From the NCBI GenBank assembly GCA_001972305.1, contig BDDD01000712.1:299787-363786 (forward strand): a stretch of DNA of 64,000 nt, in the 5' to 3' direction. Numbering within the stretch: position 1 is the stretch's first letter; each line of letters begins with the position of its first letter. A program made the position numbers and the translations under genes. The stretch comes from Cephalotus follicularis (lineage: Eukaryota; Streptophyta; Magnoliopsida; Oxalidales; Cephalotaceae). The notes under the pieces are model-generated. The model was given only the letters and a program-made list of their open reading frames with translations, did not search any database and was not told where the DNA came from. Shown here in pieces: positions 46,325 through 56,691 of the stretch.

Positions 46325-46736
46325 TATAATGCCCCAAAAATGCATAAATAATTATGTTACAGTGTATTGCTGTTAATAAAGCCCAATAGAGGCATAAAGC
46401 AATAAAATATGTTGCATTTTGCAGCCTTTAATGTTAAGGCCCAAATGGTTAATAAAGCCCTTTTATTATTGCACGCCTGCAAGGCTGAATAATTTCAACA
46501 ACATCAAAGTTTATTTAATGGATTGTTAGAATAATTGTTATTACAAGTTACAGAATATGGGACATGTGTACTATATTATTGCTGGTGCATGATTAAAGAG
46601 AAAGCGACAAAGGCAGCGTCTCTCTCTCTCACACACTCCCTCTCACTTTCTCTCGTTATCTCCAGAGAGTCCCATACTATCTTTTTATTTTTCTTCGTTC
46701 TCGTCATCTGCAATAGAAAACATCAGAGAGAAAGAA

Positions 46737-46762
46737 GAAAAGAAAGAAAGAAAGAAAGAAGA
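46737..46762 (+). repeat. (GAAA)n microsatellite in B-prime leader
   Basis: Purine-only run 46725-46850 with a GAAA core. It produces a Lys/Glu-rich chance frame, 46535-46900, that should not be called a gene. Confidence 0.9.
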
Positions 46763-47084
46763 GAAATAGAAAGAGAAATGGCAGAGAAGAAGGAAGGAAA
46801 AAGAGAAGGAAAAGAAGAGGAGAAAAGAGGAAGCAAAGAACAGGAGAATGGTGCTCGTAGGCATCTCGTCAAATTCTTCTACGTTTTTAACCACTGTTAA
46901 AAGGTAGGCTACACTAACTTGCTTCAATTCTTGCATTTGAATGGATTGCATGAATTGTTATTGTTATAGTTGGATTATTATACAGTTAATGGTTAATACG
47001 GGTAACGAGAATGGAAATCAAACGGTTTTTAAATGGATTGTTCACTGGTTTTCAATGGTTCAACGGACCATGGCTATGGTTAAC

Positions 47085-47410
47085 TCATTGACGCTTTGAT
47101 TAAAGCGTCTACGCTTGATGATGACAGTTGACACTTTGTGCTGCTCAGTCGAAGCCATGTAGTTGATTTTGTAGTGCAAACCATCGATGCATTATATTTC
47201 TCAAATGGAAAAACGTTGGTGCTTAAGCTTTAACCGTCGATGCCGTACATTTTTCAAAGGGTAAAGTGTTGGCGCCTCAGCTTAACCGTCGAGGCCTAAT
47301 CTAAAGCGGCGACGCTTAAGCCAATGCCTTAATTATCAATGCTTAATATAAATTATAATGCTTAGGCGTTAAGCGGTGATGCCTAACCTGAAAAGCATCG
47401 ACGCTTAACG
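47085..47410. repeat. TCGA-palindrome array in LTR B-prime
   Basis: Ten or more diverged copies: AAAGCGTCTACGCTTG, ACCGTCGATGCC, ACCGTCGAGGCC, AAAGCATCGACGCTTAA. The implied ancestral palindrome is AAGCGTCGACGCTT. Confidence 0.7.
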
Positions 47411-48446
47411 ACTTGTTTATCGCAAAATCCACTGTTTATATGGTTTTCAAATCCAAATGGTTTTAACTCAAAAGGATTTCCATAGGAAGCCTCCCTAAGG
47501 CCTTGTAGCTTATAGAAATCCTATGTGATTACTAAATTAATACTTTTAATGATTTTTCAAGGAAGGTTGAATAAAGAAATTTCCAATGTCTAATAGATTT
47601 AAAAATGGTTTCAATGGGTTTTGAAATGGTTTTCAATGACTTTCCAAATGGTTTTCAACGGATGGTTATAATATTTTGATTGGAATGTCTGGACGTGGAT
47701 ATCCTAGTTGAACTACCTCTCCATACGTTTAACTCCGATAGGGACCAACAAATGGTTTACGGTTACAAAAATATGGATACAGAAACGGTTTTTAAAACGG
47801 TTTTGACGGAGTGGATCCTATGTGGTCCTTTATATTAGGTCCCTATCTTTTAAACGGAAATACGGTTATGGTTGTTTTGAGACCTTACAGGATAATTAGT
47901 TCATAATTCTTCATTTCCATCATGGAGGATTATGGATGCAGGCCACATATTTTACGGTTACGGTTTCCTCCCTTTTTGGTTGACTTGAGCAATCACCGCA
48001 TTGTGGAGGGATACGGTATGTCATGCATGACACTGCTCATAGAGATCTCTATTACGGGCTAGTACCTTAAGGTCTAGCATTACGGTACAGTACGGTACAG
48101 ATTATGTGGCTGGTGTTATCCTAGGCTCCACACGGCTATTGCACGGAGGGTCCATGGACAGTGGGGAGTACTATCTCGGGCCGAAGAGGCTGAGGAGTAC
48201 TTGACCTTACGGACTGTTTATCCCCATGGATGATTACGAATTGCTTGTACGGAGTGTCTGTAGGCCTATGCCCTTTATTGTGATTAGGACTAGCTAAGTA
48301 TACCACCGCTTACGAACAGTTGGTATACCGAAGCTGTCCTCCATTGTCATTCACACATGTATGACATGCCATGCATATACATTGTTATATCTGTTGCATA
48401 GACGACATATTGTTATATCTATTGCATACATGGCATACGGTTATAT

Positions 48447-49013
48447 TGTTGGAACCTTATTGCTATTTAAATAATAAAACATCTACATGCATAAAACCCT
48501 AATATATATATTGTGTTATGATCTCATGAACAAGTAGCCATATGGTTCATTTCCAAGATCTTTTGAGCATACATATATAGTTAGATATACCGATAACAAA
48601 AAGTAGGAGCAGGCGGAATTACTCACATCAATGGAGCGGCTCCTTCCTCTTTCTTTTGAGTCTTCTTGCTTCCAAAAGCACAGGTTCTTGTTGTTTGTAT
48701 AGAATGGTTCTAGCCTTCAAGAGTAGAAGGCTTACAAGGTATCCACACCAAGCTTCAATCTCCAACGCGTAAGCTTCACAAGCTATCAATACTTGATTGT
48801 CTATGAGAGAGGGAGAGAGGGGCGGCTAGGGTTTTGGAGAATGGAGAAAAAGTTATGTATGATGGAGATAGATGTGTTTATATATTTGCTACTAGACAAA
48901 TCCCACTTAAACACAATCTCCTATTTCAACCAGCCCTCTTTCTTAAAATAAATTCCTTTTCTTTTAAACTTCTTTCATTCCTTAATATAATTAATCTCAT
49001 TAATTATATATAT
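48447..49013 (-). mobile_element. C3 LTR, first copy, truncated
   Basis: TGTTGGAACC start (minus-strand end GGTTCCAACA) after TATAT in B-prime. Interrupted at 49014 by the C2 LTR, whose flank is TATAT (49009-49013). Identical by eye to 56692-57258. Confidence 0.8.
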
Positions 49014-49425
49014 TGTTGACGATTAAGTCTCAATCCTTGTTTTGATGATAAAATATTTGCATTTGACAAGTTTACTTGAAGTGCAAGAAATTACAGGTTC
49101 AATACCAAAGCAAAATACCATCTGCAGAAGAAGACATCGACTCTCAATAAATGACATCGACGTCTGTACAAGAAGACATCGATCCCTTCCACAAAGACAT
49201 CGACGTCTTTAGTGCAAGATCAAAATACAATGAAGACATCGTCCTTCCAGTTATGACATCGACGTCCGTACCGAAAGACATCGACTACTTTCAAAATGAC
49301 ATCGACGTCTTTAGTTCCAGAAGCTACTGTTCGAAATTGTAATTGAAGACATCGATCCTATATGCAAAGACATCGACATCAGTACAAAAGACATCGACTC
49401 CTTTCAATAGACATCGACGCCTTTC
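49014..49425 (+). mobile_element. C2 5' LTR, first 412 bp only
   Basis: TGTTGACGATTAAG... matches the solo LTR at 57259; it contains about nine GACATCGACGTC-type motifs. At 49425 a deletion joins it directly, in frame by chance, to gag, removing about 870 bp of LTR, the primer site and the gag start. Confidence 0.92.
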
Positions 49426-50796
49426 AAACCGAGAAGCTCATACACGGATGATGATCGAAAAAAGGTACAATTGAATGCCAAAGCTAAACATGTAATTATA
49501 TGTGCTTTAAATTCAAATGAATTCAATAGAGTATCATCATGTGCTACCGCAAAAGAGATGTGGGATAGATTAGAGATTACCTATGAAGGTACCAACCAAG
49601 TCAAGGACGAAAAAATAAATATGCTTGTAAGAGAATACAAAATGTTCTCTATGAAGGAAAACGAAAACATTTCCGGTATGTTTGTTAGATTTACAAATAT
49701 CATTAATTCCTTAAAATCTTTGAAAAAATGCAACACTAATAGTGAAATGGTGAGAAAGATACTTAGGTGTCTACCGAAAAGTTGGATGCCTAAAGTTACG
49801 GCTATAGAGGAAGCAAAAGACCTCAACACCTTGCCGCTTGAAGAACTTCTTGGATCACTCATGACACACGAAATGACCATCAAAAATCATGAGGATGATG
49901 AAGAACAAGATAAAAAGAAGAAGAAAGTCATTGCATTCAAGTCCTCTACAACGGACTCAAGAGAAGAAGAAAGTGACAATGAAATGGCTTTGATCAGAAG
50001 AACATTCAAGAAATATCTTGCTAAGAAAAAGTTTGGGAACAAACAGTTCAAGAAGGCATTCCCATCAAAATCCGAAACAAAGAAGGAAGAAATAGTGTGC
50101 TTCGAATGTAATAAACCCAGACATTACAAGAGTGAATGCCCAAGATTGAAGAAAGCAAAAGACACTATCAAAAAAGAAGAAAGCTATGCTTGCTACATGG
50201 TCGGATAGTGATGAATCAAGTTCCGAAGAAGAAGAAGACCAAGAAGTATCACAATAGCATTGATGGAAATCGATGATAGTGATCAAGATGAAGATGAAGA
50301 TGAGAATGAGGTAAGTGAACTCCTTGAACTACTTGAGAAATTTAGTTTGGAAAATTCTTCTCTTAAAAAGACCATTAAATCTATTAATAGAGAAAATATT
50401 AGTCTAAAACACGATTTAGAATGTTTATCTAGTAAGTACTTAGATGATAAGATCACTTCCTTAGAAAAAGAAAATGAGACTTTAAAAGTTGAAATTGATG
50501 CTCTTAAAAAGACTTTTTCAAAATTTTCAAATAGTAGTGAAAAACTTGATAAACTTTTAGGTCTTCAAAGATGTGTTTTTAACAAAGCTGCCCTAGGTTA
50601 TGATGAGATGAATAATGTTAAACATTTTCAAAAATATCTTGAAAAGAAGGATAAGCAAAAGATCTCATCTAGCATGACTTGTAATTATTTCAATAGACAT
50701 GGCCACACTACACACACTTGCTATCGCAAGAAAAATGATATGCACAAGAGAAATTTGCTATTAAAAAATAGGGATAAGTCCATTTTTGCCCCCTGA
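49426..50796 (+). pseudogene. Sirevirus C2, gag
   Basis: Lacks its N-terminus. The Copia-type gag (UBN2-like) core is readable from 49426: LNSNEFNRVSSCATAKEMWDRL, YEGTNQVKDEKINMLV, FVRFTNIINSLKSL, then a knuckle CFECNKPRHYKSEC (about 50099-50143). Frameshifts at about 50175 and 50250 break an acidic stretch (DSDESSSEEEEDQE). A long heptad-rich coiled coil, 50280-50600, and a second knuckle with one Cys replaced by Phe (CNYFNRHGHTTHTC) follow. It ends where the MITE begins. Confidence 0.9.
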
Positions 50797-51122
50797 ACTT
50801 TACACGTTGTGCCTCGTTGGCCCCCAAACTTTTTTTCGTGTCAAAGTTGCCCCCAAACTCTTCTCCGTTGATCACAGTCAAATTTCCCGTCCAAAATCAC
50901 CGTTAAGTGACACGTGGCATGCAAAAATTACCGTTAAGTGACACGTGGCCCTCGCCATTGCCTGCCACGTGTCACTTAACGGTAATTTTGGACGGAAAAT
51001 TTGACGGAAGACAACGGTGACGAACGGAGAAGAGTTCGGGGGCAACTTCGACACGAAAAAAAGTTCGGGGGCCAACGAGACACAACGTGTAAAGTTCAGG
51101 GGGCAAAAATGGATTTAACCCT
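50771..51122. mobile_element. Foldback MITE, Mutator-like, in C2
   Basis: 352 bp and almost entirely palindromic. The left end GGGATAAGTCCATTTTTGCC pairs with the right end GGCAAAAATGGATTTAACCC, and the pairing extends through the whole element to a centre near 50955. Flanks TAAAAAATA (50762-50770) and AAAAAAATA (51123-51131) look like a 9-bp target duplication with one mismatch, as for Mutator-like elements. A 24-bp block around GTTAAGTGACACGTGGC appears twice on the left side. No coding capacity. Confidence 0.88.
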
Positions 51123-51654
51123 AAAAAAATAAATTGTTGAAAGTAAAAACTATATGGGTTCCTAAAGGAACATTTGTTACTAACCCCCCCGGACCCAAAG
51201 CAACTTGGGTACCAAAGGCTTCAACATAAATTCTCTTGCTTTGTAGGTGTCACCAAAGAGAAATCGTTGGTACCTCGATAGTGGATGTTCCAAGCACATG
51301 ACGGGTAACAAACGCCTATTCATAACTTGGAAACCTAAAGAAGGAGGGAACGTAACCTTTGGAGACAATACAAAAGGACAAATTGTTGGAACCGGCTCTA
51401 TAGGTAACAAAGACATTTCTATTTCTAATGTATTGCATGTAAAAGGACTCAAACACAATCTATTGAGCATAAGTCAGTTATGGGACAAGAATTGTAGAGT
51501 TATTTTTGAAAATACTTCATGTAGAGTTGTAGACAACAACAATAACGCTACTAAGTTTATTGGACAAAGAGAAGGCAATGTTTATGTTATTAATTTAAAT
51601 GATCTTCAAAATCAAAATGTAAAATGCCTTGTCTCTTTAAATGAAGATAGTTGA
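51123..51654 (+). pseudogene. Sirevirus C2, protease and pre-integrase domain
   Basis: After the MITE, VPKASTXILLLCRCHQR-type linker sequence leads to the protease motif WYLDSGCSKHMTG (about 51265-51303, catalytic Asp present), then NVTFGDNTKGQIVG and HNLLSISQL, and the pre-integrase region (CRVIFENTSCRVV, QREGNVYVINLND, CLVSLNEDS). Open for 135 codons to a TGA at 51652 where Trp is expected before HRKLG. This is where C1 is broken by array A. Confidence 0.9.
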
Positions 51655-52211
51655 ATATAGCATAGAAAGCTTGGAAATGTAAGTATGAGAACAATTGCAA
51701 AAATTTTGAAACATGACCTTGTTAAAGGTCTTCCAAAACTGAATTTTCAAAAGGACAAATTATGTGATGCTTGCCAACAAGGAAAACAAATAAGAGCAAG
51801 TTTTAAACCTACAAACATTGTTGCAACTTCTAGGTCACTCGAACTACTCCATATGGACCTTTTTGGACCAATAAACATAAGAAGCTTAGGAGGTAAATCT
51901 TATGCCTACGTTATTGTTGATGATTACACTAGGTACACATGGGTTTACTTTTTAGCACATAAAAGTGAAACTTTTACTTTCTTTGCCAATTTTTGTAAAA
52001 TTGTTCAAAAAGAAAAAGGAATTTCAATTTTGAAAATTAGAAGTGACCATGGCAAAGAATTCGAAAATAATATTTTTGATGATTATTGCATTAAAAATGG
52101 TTTTAAACATGAGTTTTCAACCCCTGGGACTCCTCAACAAAATGGAGTTGTTGAAAGGAGAAATAGAACTTTAGAAGAAATGACAAGAACAATGCTTTGC
52201 GAAAATGAATA
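51655..52211 (+). pseudogene. Sirevirus C2, integrase (C-terminally deleted)
   Basis: Open for 175 codons. Zinc-finger Cys pair CDACQQGKQ (His pair partly preserved: HRKLG), then the DDE core: HMDLFGP, VIVDDYTRYTWVYFLAHKSE, ILKIRSDHGKEFEN, STPGTPQQNGVVERRNR. All three acidic positions are visible. At 52212 a TAG and a deletion join MTRTMLCENE to sequence far into the integrase-RT linker (KVVRDHPHDAIIGDI); about 300 residues seem to be missing. Confidence 0.9.
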
Positions 52212-53126
52212 GATAAGACTTATAAGGTAGTTAGAGACCACCCACATGATGCTATCATAGGTGACATTCAGCAAGGTATTAGAACTAGATCTAGAGCAAA
52301 CACTTGTAACTATGTTGCATTCCTTTCTCACCTAGAACCCAAAAACTTTGTAGAAGCGGAAAAACATGAATATTGGATTTTAGCTATGCAAGAAGAGCTA
52401 AATCAATTTGATAGAAACAAAGTTTGGTTTTTAGTACCAAGACCAAAGGACCATTCGGTTATAGGAACCAAATGGGTTTTTAGAAACAAGATGGATGATC
52501 AAGGAACCATTATTAGAAATAAGGCTAGACTAGTTGCCCAAGGCTATTCACAAGAAGAAGGAATAGATTATGATGAGGCATATGCACCGGTTGCTAGACT
52601 AGAATCCATTCATTTGTTGCTTGCATTTGCATGTTTTAATAATTTCAAATTATATCAAATGGATGTGAAAAGCGCATTTTTAAATGGTTTTATAAAAGAA
52701 GAAGTGTATGTTGAACAACCTCAAGGTTTTGAGGACCCTCACTTTCCAAATCATGTTTTCAAATTGAATAAAGCTTTATATGGACTCAAACAAGCCCCTC
52801 GTGCTTGGTATGAGAGATTGACAAAATTTTTAATTGAAAATGATTTTAAACGAGGAAATGTTGATATTACTCTTTTTACAAAATCTAAAGGTAATGATCT
52901 ACTTATTGTTCAAATTTATGTTGATGATATTATCGTTGGATCCACTAATGATTCTTTGTGCAAGGAATTTTCTAACACCATGAAAGCTGAATTTGAAATG
53001 AGTTTAGTGGGAGAACTCAACTATTTTTCTTGGACTACAAGTCTCACAAAACAAAGATGGGATCTTCATCAACCAAACAAAATATACAAAGGATATTCTC
53101 AAGAAGTTTGGAATGGAAAATGCTAA
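52212..53126 (+). pseudogene. Sirevirus C2, reverse transcriptase
   Basis: Linker with GDIQQGIRTRSR and then the Copia RT: EELNQFDRNKVWFLVPRP, GTKWVFRNKMDDQG, ARLVAQGYSQEEGIDYDEAY, YQMDVKSAFLNG, HVFKLNKALYGLKQAPRAWY. The active site YVDDI lies at 52917-52931, intact. A frameshift near 53020-53030 breaks the RT end (ELNYFS then nonsense; FGMENAKTSKTP resumes in another frame). Confidence 0.92.
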
Positions 53127-53862
53127 GACAAGTAAGACTCCTATGAGCACCTCTACAAAGCTTGACAAAGATGAACAAGGTAAATGTATCAATCAAAAGC
53201 TTTATAGAAGTATGATAGGTTCTTTATTGTACTTAACCGCAAGTAGACCCGATATTTTGTTTAGTGTGTGCTTGTGTGCCCGTTTTCAATCCAATCCCAA
53301 AGAATCCCATTTATTTGCTGTGAAAAGGATTTTTAAGTATCTTGCATACACACCTACTCTAGGCTTATGGTATTCCCGAGACTCTAGTTTTGATTTACAC
53401 TCTTTTTCGGATGCCGACTTTGGTGGTTATAAAGTAGACCGCAAGAGCACTAGTGGCTCATTCCAATACCTAGGAAGCATGCTAGTCTCTTAGTTTAGTA
53501 AGAAGCAAAATTCAGTAGCTTTATCTACCACTGAAGCTAAATATATTGCAGTAGGTAATTGTTGTGCTCAAATTCTTTGGCAAAAGCAACAATTAGTTGA
53601 TTATGGTATATGTGTTAAGGATGTATCTATTAAATGTGATATTACTAGTAGTATATGCCTTGCTAAGAACCCTGTCCATCATTTAAGGACAAAGCATATT
53701 GACATTAGATACCATTTCTTAAGAGAACACATAGAATGTGGTGACATTGTTTTAGAGTATATTCCCACCGAAAAACAAGTGGCGGATATTTTCACCAAAC
53801 CCTTAGATTAGAATACTTTTTCTAAGTTTAGAAGAGAATTAGGTTTATGTGAGATTGAATGA
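53113..53862 (+). pseudogene. Sirevirus C2, RNase H
   Basis: STSTKLDKDEQGKCINQ, SMIGSLLYLTASRPDILFSVC, FKYLAYTPTLGLWYS, then RNase H with SDADFGGYKVDRKSTSG. A TAG at 53491 replaces the Trp of W-FSKKQNSVALSTTEAKYIAV; the frame continues to CCAQILW, NPVHHLRTKHIDIRYHFLREHI, EKQVADIFTKPLD, with another TAG at 53809. End of pol. Confidence 0.92.
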
Positions 53863-53969
53863 TGTTTATTATGTGTGAATGATTGTTTTAATTGAATGCA
53901 CAATTGATGTGATAATTGTTTTTAGTTATTATTTTGATTTTGCTTGATTTTTTCTGTACTATTTTATAA

Positions 53970-54250
53970 AAGAGTCGACTTCTTTTCTGGAAATTTCTAT
54001 GCTTTACCAAAACGCGTCGACTTCTTTTCTGCAAAAATTTATGACTTACGAAAATCTCGTCGATCCTTTTTGAAAAACATCGATCTCTTTGAAACACGTC
54101 GACTTATTTTCAAACTCGTCGATGCTTTTCAAAATGCAGCGTTTTCTGTATCGATTTCTTCTGTTCATTTAAAGAATGCGTCGACTTATTTTGAATCACG
54201 TCGACGTCTTTTACTCAGAAATCGACTTCTTCATAAAATCGTCGACCTCA
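53970..54250. repeat. TCGA-palindrome array upstream of env-like ORF
   Basis: About ten copies of CGTCGACTTCTTTT, CGTCGATCC, ACATCGATC, CGTCGACGTCTTTT and AATCGTCGACC in 280 bp. It is in the internal region between pol and the third ORF, not in an LTR. Confidence 0.8.
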
Positions 54251-54363
54251 TGTTCATTTCTCACCTTACCCCCATTTCTGAGTTTTCAAAAATTTCTACT
54301 CTCTTTGTTTTTCTGTCAAAAATCGTTCTATTTGGTCGTAAAACATCCTCTGATTCCTTCTCC

Positions 54364-54373
54364 ATCTATAAAA
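54364..54373 (+). promoter_or_regulatory. TATA box before env-like ORF
   Basis: TCTATAAAAA, 80 bp before ATG 54453, in a pyrimidine-rich context, downstream of the TCGA array. The C2 LTR has the same order: array, then TATAAAAGG at 57998. Confidence 0.5.
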
Positions 54374-54452
54374 ACCTTTTTCGTCTACTCCAATCCATCT
54401 ATTTGTGTCATTCTCAGTGACTTCTCCTTGTGCTCACCAACTCTTTGTGAAA

Positions 54453-55765
54453 ATGCCTAGGACAAAACAACATGCCAAAAAGAAGGCTGCTTCGACCTCT
54501 CAACCTAAGAAATCTGCTAAAAACCAGAGGCTCGAACTTAGAGAGTCTTCCCCCGACCCTTCTCTTTCGGATTCCGCATCCGAAGAGCAAGTTCCTCTTA
54601 GGAATGTAGTTTTTGTTGAACAAAGAGTAATGGGAGGCAGAAATATCGACTTGGATTTCTGTTCCTCCAAGTTTTCTTTCGTTTCCTGGTTAGATGATCT
54701 ACATCTTCTCCCTCTTGTACAAATTTCTGACCCTTTTTACACAAAATTGGTCAAGGAATTTTATTCTAACCTTAGGATTGTTTCTAGCCCAAATGAGGAA
54801 TTTTCACTCTCCTCATCTGTTAAAGGGCAGAGAATTTACCTAGATGCTAGGATTCTAGCTTCTATTTTACACATTCCACATATCGGTTTATATGTCTTTG
54901 AACACAAGAAATGGCCGGAGGTTAAGGGTTTTCACCCTAACCAAATTTTGTCGATTTTGTACCCTAATGATCCAAATGTTCATCCCAACATGGCACTGAC
55001 CACCAATAGATTGTCTGTAGAGCATAGGCTTCTCCACCATCTTATTGTACATCAAATTCTACCCACCGGTGGAGGGTATGCAAATTGTCCCGGATGCAAG
55101 TTTTTCTCATGTGGTGCATCCTTTCTAAAATTGAGTTTTGTTTTCCTCTCCTCATGCTCAAGACTATGGTAAGAGCATTCTCACAAAAGAAATCCGTACT
55201 CCCTTTCGGCTCTATCCTTACCAAAGTCTTCCAACATTGTCAAATTCAGCTAGAAGGAGAGATCGCAACAAAATTGAAGAAAGAGGACACGTACAATAAG
55301 AGTACTTTGAATCGGATGGGGTGGAAAAAGTAAGAAGGAATTTGGACATATTGCCCCAAAGTGGATCAAGGGCCTAGGATTGCTATTGAAGAGCAAGAAG
55401 AGAACCCTCCTTGGGAAGCTCAAGGAGAATCTGCACCAGCTCAGCCTCAAGCTCAAGGAACCTCATCCTCTACTGATTATGACAGGGTGATGGAGTTCAT
55501 GCGTTCTCAATTTGCTTCCATGCAAGCCTCGCTTGAAGATAAATTTGAGCAAGTCAACACGCGGCTCGATAGATTGGAGAAAGATCATGGAATACTTCAT
55601 TCCAACTTCGAAAACGTTGATGACACCATCTACTACGATCTAAAAGTCGTTAAGAGGCGTCTCAAAAGAATGGACCGAAAACTTGCCGATTCCAAGACTA
55701 TTGATCGTTGCGAAGAGACTTCGGGTGATGAATCCGATTCCGATGCCCCTCCTCCTGCTGCCTGA
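54453..55765 (+). pseudogene. Sirevirus C2, third (env-like) ORF
   Basis: ATG 54453 begins a highly basic N-terminus (MPRTKQHAKKKAAS), then Ser/Asp-rich DPSLSDSASEE, and a folded region typical of the plant 'putative transposon protein' domain found after pol in Sireviruses (FSFVSWLDDLHLLPL, FYTKLVKEFYSNLRI, RIYLDARILASILHIP, RLSVEHRLLHHLIVHQILP). A frameshift at about 55080 and one TAA at 55330 interrupt it. The C-terminal third is Glu/Gln/Pro-rich with a coiled coil (55500-55690) and an acidic tail. About 435 codons overall. I see no signal peptide and no clear membrane segment, so 'env-like' reflects position, not proven function. Confidence 0.8.
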
Positions 55766-56129
55766 TCTTGTTGTTGTTGGTGTTTTTTTTCTTGTTGCTA
55801 TTTTTGTTTTTAGTTGTGTTGTAATGAAAACTAAGTGTTTATTTATAATTTTTGTAAGAACAAGTTTGAATTTATGATATTAATGAAATGTTTATGTGTT
55901 TATGAAATTGTGTTTATGCGATGATGTTTATACAGTTTTATGAATTGTGTTGTATGAATATATATTTGATTTATGATATAATTGTGTTGTATAATTGTGT
56001 TTTCTCAATTATTGCCGATATTTTGATTCTAATGTTTATGTTCATATTTTTTCACCCTTGCTTTTATTAAGGGGGAGCTAATGATTTCTGACTTTTGTAG
56101 AACTTTTTGATGCTATACAAAAAAGGGGG
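55766..56129 (+). other. C2 3' internal region with two polypurine tracts
   Basis: AT-rich non-coding stretch. It holds TATTAAGGGGGAG at 56065-56077 and AAAAAAGGGGG at 56119-56129. C1 has the same pair (TTAAGGGGGAG and AAAAAGGGGGAAAA), so a double tract seems a shared trait. Confidence 0.7.
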
Positions 56130-56691
56130 TTACAGGATAATTAGTTCATAATTCTTCATTTCCATCATGGAGGATTATGGATGCAGGCCACATATTTTAC
56201 GGTTACGGTTTCCTCCCTTTTTGGTTGACTTGAGCAATCACCGCATTGTGGAGGGATACGGTATGTCATGCATGACACTGCTCATAGAGATCTCTATTAC
56301 GGGCTAGTACCTTAAGGTCTAGCATTACGGTACAGTACGGTACAGATTATGTGGCTGGTGTTATCCTAGGCTCCACACGGCTATTGCACGGAGGGTCCAT
56401 GGACAGTGGGGAGTACTATCTCGGGCCGAAGAGGCTGAGGAGTACTTGACCTTACGGACTGTTTATCCCCATGGATGATTACGAATTGCTTGTACGGAGT
56501 GTCTGTAGGCCTATGCCCTTTATTGTGATTAGGACTAGCTAAGTATACCACCGCTTACGAACAGTTGGTATACCGAAGCTGTCCTCCATTGTCATTCACA
56601 CATGTATGACATGCCATGCATATACATTGTTATATCTGTTGCATAGACGACATATTGTTATATCTATTGCATACATGGCATACGGTTATAT
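56130..56691 (+). mobile_element. LTR B-prime, second (duplicated) copy
   Basis: Identical by eye to 47885-48446. It begins abruptly after the C2 polypurine tract, at TTACAGGATAATT. Confidence 0.92.

Larger units (their letters stand above)
46325..48446 (+). mobile_element. LTR B-prime, 3'-truncated by C3
   Basis: Begins TATAATGCCCC (TGTAATGCCCC expected) and follows the B LTR block by block: purine-rich leader, TCGA array, 'ggaagcctccctaaggccttgta', 'gggaccaac', 'ggagtactatctcgggccgaa', 'aagtataccac'. It stops at 48446, about 700 bp before the expected end, where the C3 LTR begins. Non-coding. Confidence 0.7.
49014..56129 (+). mobile_element. Sirevirus C2, internally rich but 5'-deleted
   Basis: Order: truncated 5' LTR, gag, protease, integrase, RT, RNase H (Copia order), third env-like ORF, polypurine tract. 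Coiled-coil, acidic gag and the extra ORF after pol fit the Sirevirus/Maximus lineage. The 3' LTR expected at 56130 is absent there because of the duplication joint. The primer site and gag N-terminus are deleted. Confidence 0.88.

Noticed and set aside
46535-46900. 121-codon Lys/Glu-rich frame
   Set aside because: Low-complexity purine run with a GAAA microsatellite in the B-prime LTR leader.
54453-55765. Calling the third ORF a true viral envelope gene
   Set aside because: No signal peptide, no clear membrane helix and no fusion-peptide-like stretch were seen; only position and family likeness support the label.
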